This document shows, in pieces, positions 6,735 to 7,476 of a DNA stretch of 7,476 nucleotides. This DNA is from an uncultured Lachnospiraceae bacterium. GTDB taxonomy: Bacteria > Bacillota_A > Clostridia > Lachnospirales > Lachnospiraceae. Location of the stretch: the NCBI GenBank assembly GCA_947175285.1, contig CAMWMM010000234.1:1-7476 (forward strand), read 5' to 3'. Each line of letters opens with the position of its first letter. Position 1 is the stretch's first letter. Under the pieces are notes generated by a model. It worked only from the letters and a program-made list of their open reading frames with translations. It searched no databases and was not told where the DNA came from. The position numbers and the translations under genes were made by a program.

Positions 6735-7211
6735 TTAAAAAAACTCTTTTTTTAGGGCTTCCCTGCCTCGTTTTAAATTCGTTTTCACCGTATTCTCCGG
6801 TACTTTCAGAAGTTCTGCAATTTCCTTGATGGAATAGTCTTCGTAATAAAAAAAATATAGGCAGTCTCTGTACTTATCCGGCAATTCCAGCACACTCCAG
6901 AGCATCTCATCTTCTTTTACAAACGACCGGGGAAAATGTGCCTTTTCCGATTCCGGTATCTTATCAATGCTGACGGTTGTGCTGCGCCATTTACTTTTCA
7001 TAATATCTTTACAGATATTAATTGTCGTACGGATAAACCATGCTTTCTCATGCTCTTTATCCTCAAACTGCGGCTGATATTTCAATAATCTTACAAATAC
7101 TTCCTGCACTGCATCTTCTGCATCTGCATGACCTTTCATCTGCATGAATGCCACACGGTACACAAGAGAATACTGTTCCTTAAAATAGGTCTCAAATACT
7201 TGTCTTGTCAT
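6735..7211 (-). CDS. ECF-type RNA polymerase sigma factor, first gene of a three-gene operon
   Basis: This 158-residue sigma factor has the minimal ECF layout. Region 2 covers about 9-76, with HADAEDAVQEVFVRLLKY (28-45). Region 4 covers about 103-156, with the helix-turn-helix YSIKEIAELLKVPENTVKTN (126-145) ending in LKRGREALKKEF. ATG 7209-7211 has only a weak GAAG-type site 6 bp upstream, so translation may be modest. Upstream sits a near-ideal ECF promoter (TGAAAC-N17-CGTATT), which suggests that this or a related ECF sigma factor drives the operon, most simply by autoactivation. Unlike many ECF operons there is no adjacent gene for a membrane anti-sigma factor. The two following genes encode unknown soluble-looking proteins. 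The window's other sigma factor differs in length and region 4, so this is a separate regulatory line. Confidence 0.94.
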   Translation of the reverse strand: MTRQVFETYFKEQYSLVYRVAFMQMKGHADAEDAVQEVFVRLLKYQPQFEDKEHEKAWFIRTTINICKDIMKSKWRSTTVSIDKIPESEKAHFPRSFVKEDEMLWSVLELPDKYRDCLYFFYYEDYSIKEIAELLKVPENTVKTNLKRGREALKKEFF

Positions 7212-7279
7212 ATTTATCTTCTCATGCCATCTGTCCTGTCCAAACTTTCGTTATGGCTCTGCCTATCCCTTTCACTAAT

Positions 7280-7308
7280 AATACGAATGAAACCGGGAAA
7301 AAGTTTCA
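7280..7308 (-). promoter_or_regulatory. ECF sigma-type promoter (TGAAAC-N17-CGTATT)
   Basis: On the minus strand TGAAAC (7303-7308) is followed by five T residues, and CGTATT (7280-7285) comes after a 17-bp spacer. This matches the known B. subtilis SigW-class pattern (TGAAAC, T-rich, about 16-17 bp, CGTA). Transcription would begin near 7272, about 60 bases before the sigma start codon. The -35 TGAAAC also forms half of an inverted repeat with GTTTCA (7288-7293 on the minus strand), 9 bp apart. Confidence 0.8.
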
Positions 7309-7333
7309 AGCGGGGTGAAAAAAATTTATTTTT

Positions 7334-7476
7334 TTATAACTTTATAAACTCATACCGACCAGCTCTTACTCCTGTTACTTTCTTTATTACTTTTGCCGCC
7401 TTCATCGCATTCATAATATTTGTTGCTTTTGATTTGGAGCAATTCAGCCATTCCATTATATTCGCCTGTCCAAATG
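7334..7476 (-). CDS. C-terminal fragment of a winged-helix-containing protein, 5' end outside window
   Basis: Only the last 46 codons and a TAA stop (7334-7336) are in the window. The translation runs FGQANIMEWLNCSKSKATNI (first 20 residues) and ends VTGVRAGRYEFIKL. The pattern of a helix, a Cys-Ser-Lys-Ser-Lys turn, a second helix with KAAKVIKKV, and a Gly-rich wing before an aromatic strand is that of a winged helix-turn-helix. Such domains occur at the C-terminus of Fic-family proteins and of AlbA/AAA-4-type ATP-binding regulators, and I cannot choose between these. The reading frame stays open to the window edge, and codon use and orientation match the neighbours. It lies about 25 bp upstream of the ECF promoter, so the sigma operon begins right behind it. 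No clear GC-rich terminator separates them. Confidence 0.7.
   Translation of the reverse strand, partial: FGQANIMEWLNCSKSKATNIMNAMKAAKVIKKVTGVRAGRYEFIKL

Noticed and set aside
7317..7336. A-run/T-run pair after the winged-helix gene as a terminator
   Set aside because: It has no GC-rich stem, only A/T pairing, so it is not a convincing intrinsic terminator.
7235..7474. 10-bp direct repeat CCTGTCCAAA at 7235-7244 and 7465-7474
   Set aside because: Only two copies 230 bp apart, one inside a coding region, with no extension or target-site features. Chance is the simplest explanation.
1..7476. CRISPR arrays, tRNA/rRNA genes, insertion sequences
   Set aside because: No regularly spaced repeats, no cloverleaf or rRNA signatures, and no transposase motifs were noticed on either strand.

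Overview
The window looks like a chromosomal segment from a Gram-positive Clostridia genome, most likely a Lachnospiraceae-type gut anaerobe. The reasons are AGGAGG-type ribosome binding sites, a moderate to low GC content, a Bacillus/Clostridium-type MazF (EndoA-like), a lipobox lipoprotein, two ECF-type sigma factors, and two uncharacterised proteins that resemble hypothetical proteins I associate with Lachnospiraceae. Taxonomy is inferred from protein flavour only. Every gene I can support lies on the minus strand, so transcription runs from high to low coordinates.

From right to left (5' to 3' for the genes), the window opens with the last 46 codons of a gene ending in a winged-helix-like segment (7334-7476). 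A very good ECF-type promoter, TGAAAC-N17-CGTATT (7280-7308), follows. It reads into an ECF sigma factor (6735-7211) and two uncharacterised, signal-less proteins of 272 and 438 residues (5891-6709 and 4531-5847). The three genes are closely spaced and end at a strong intrinsic terminator (4491-4526). This looks like a self-activating sigma operon with no recognisable anti-sigma factor. The two unknown proteins appear to share a short related segment. This operon is the most novel unit here.

Next comes a two-gene unit with its own TATAAT promoter: a 419-residue protein with tandem HD / HD-GYP phosphohydrolase-type domains (3108-4367), possibly a cyclic-di-GMP phosphodiesterase, and a translationally adjacent lipoprotein (2446-3096). 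It ends at a second intrinsic terminator (2371-2400). A MazF/PemK endoribonuclease gene (1889-2281) follows with its own extended -10 promoter and no adjacent antitoxin.

The left end holds a second sigma operon: an ECF-type sigma factor starting at TTG (1295-1822), a six-helix membrane protein overlapping it by 11 bp (520-1305), and an ABC-2-type transporter ATPase cut off by the window edge (1-493). The likely logic is a stress- or envelope-responsive sigma factor controlling an export or immunity ABC system. No RNA genes, CRISPR arrays or insertion sequences were seen, and no gene-free stretch exceeds about 165 bases.
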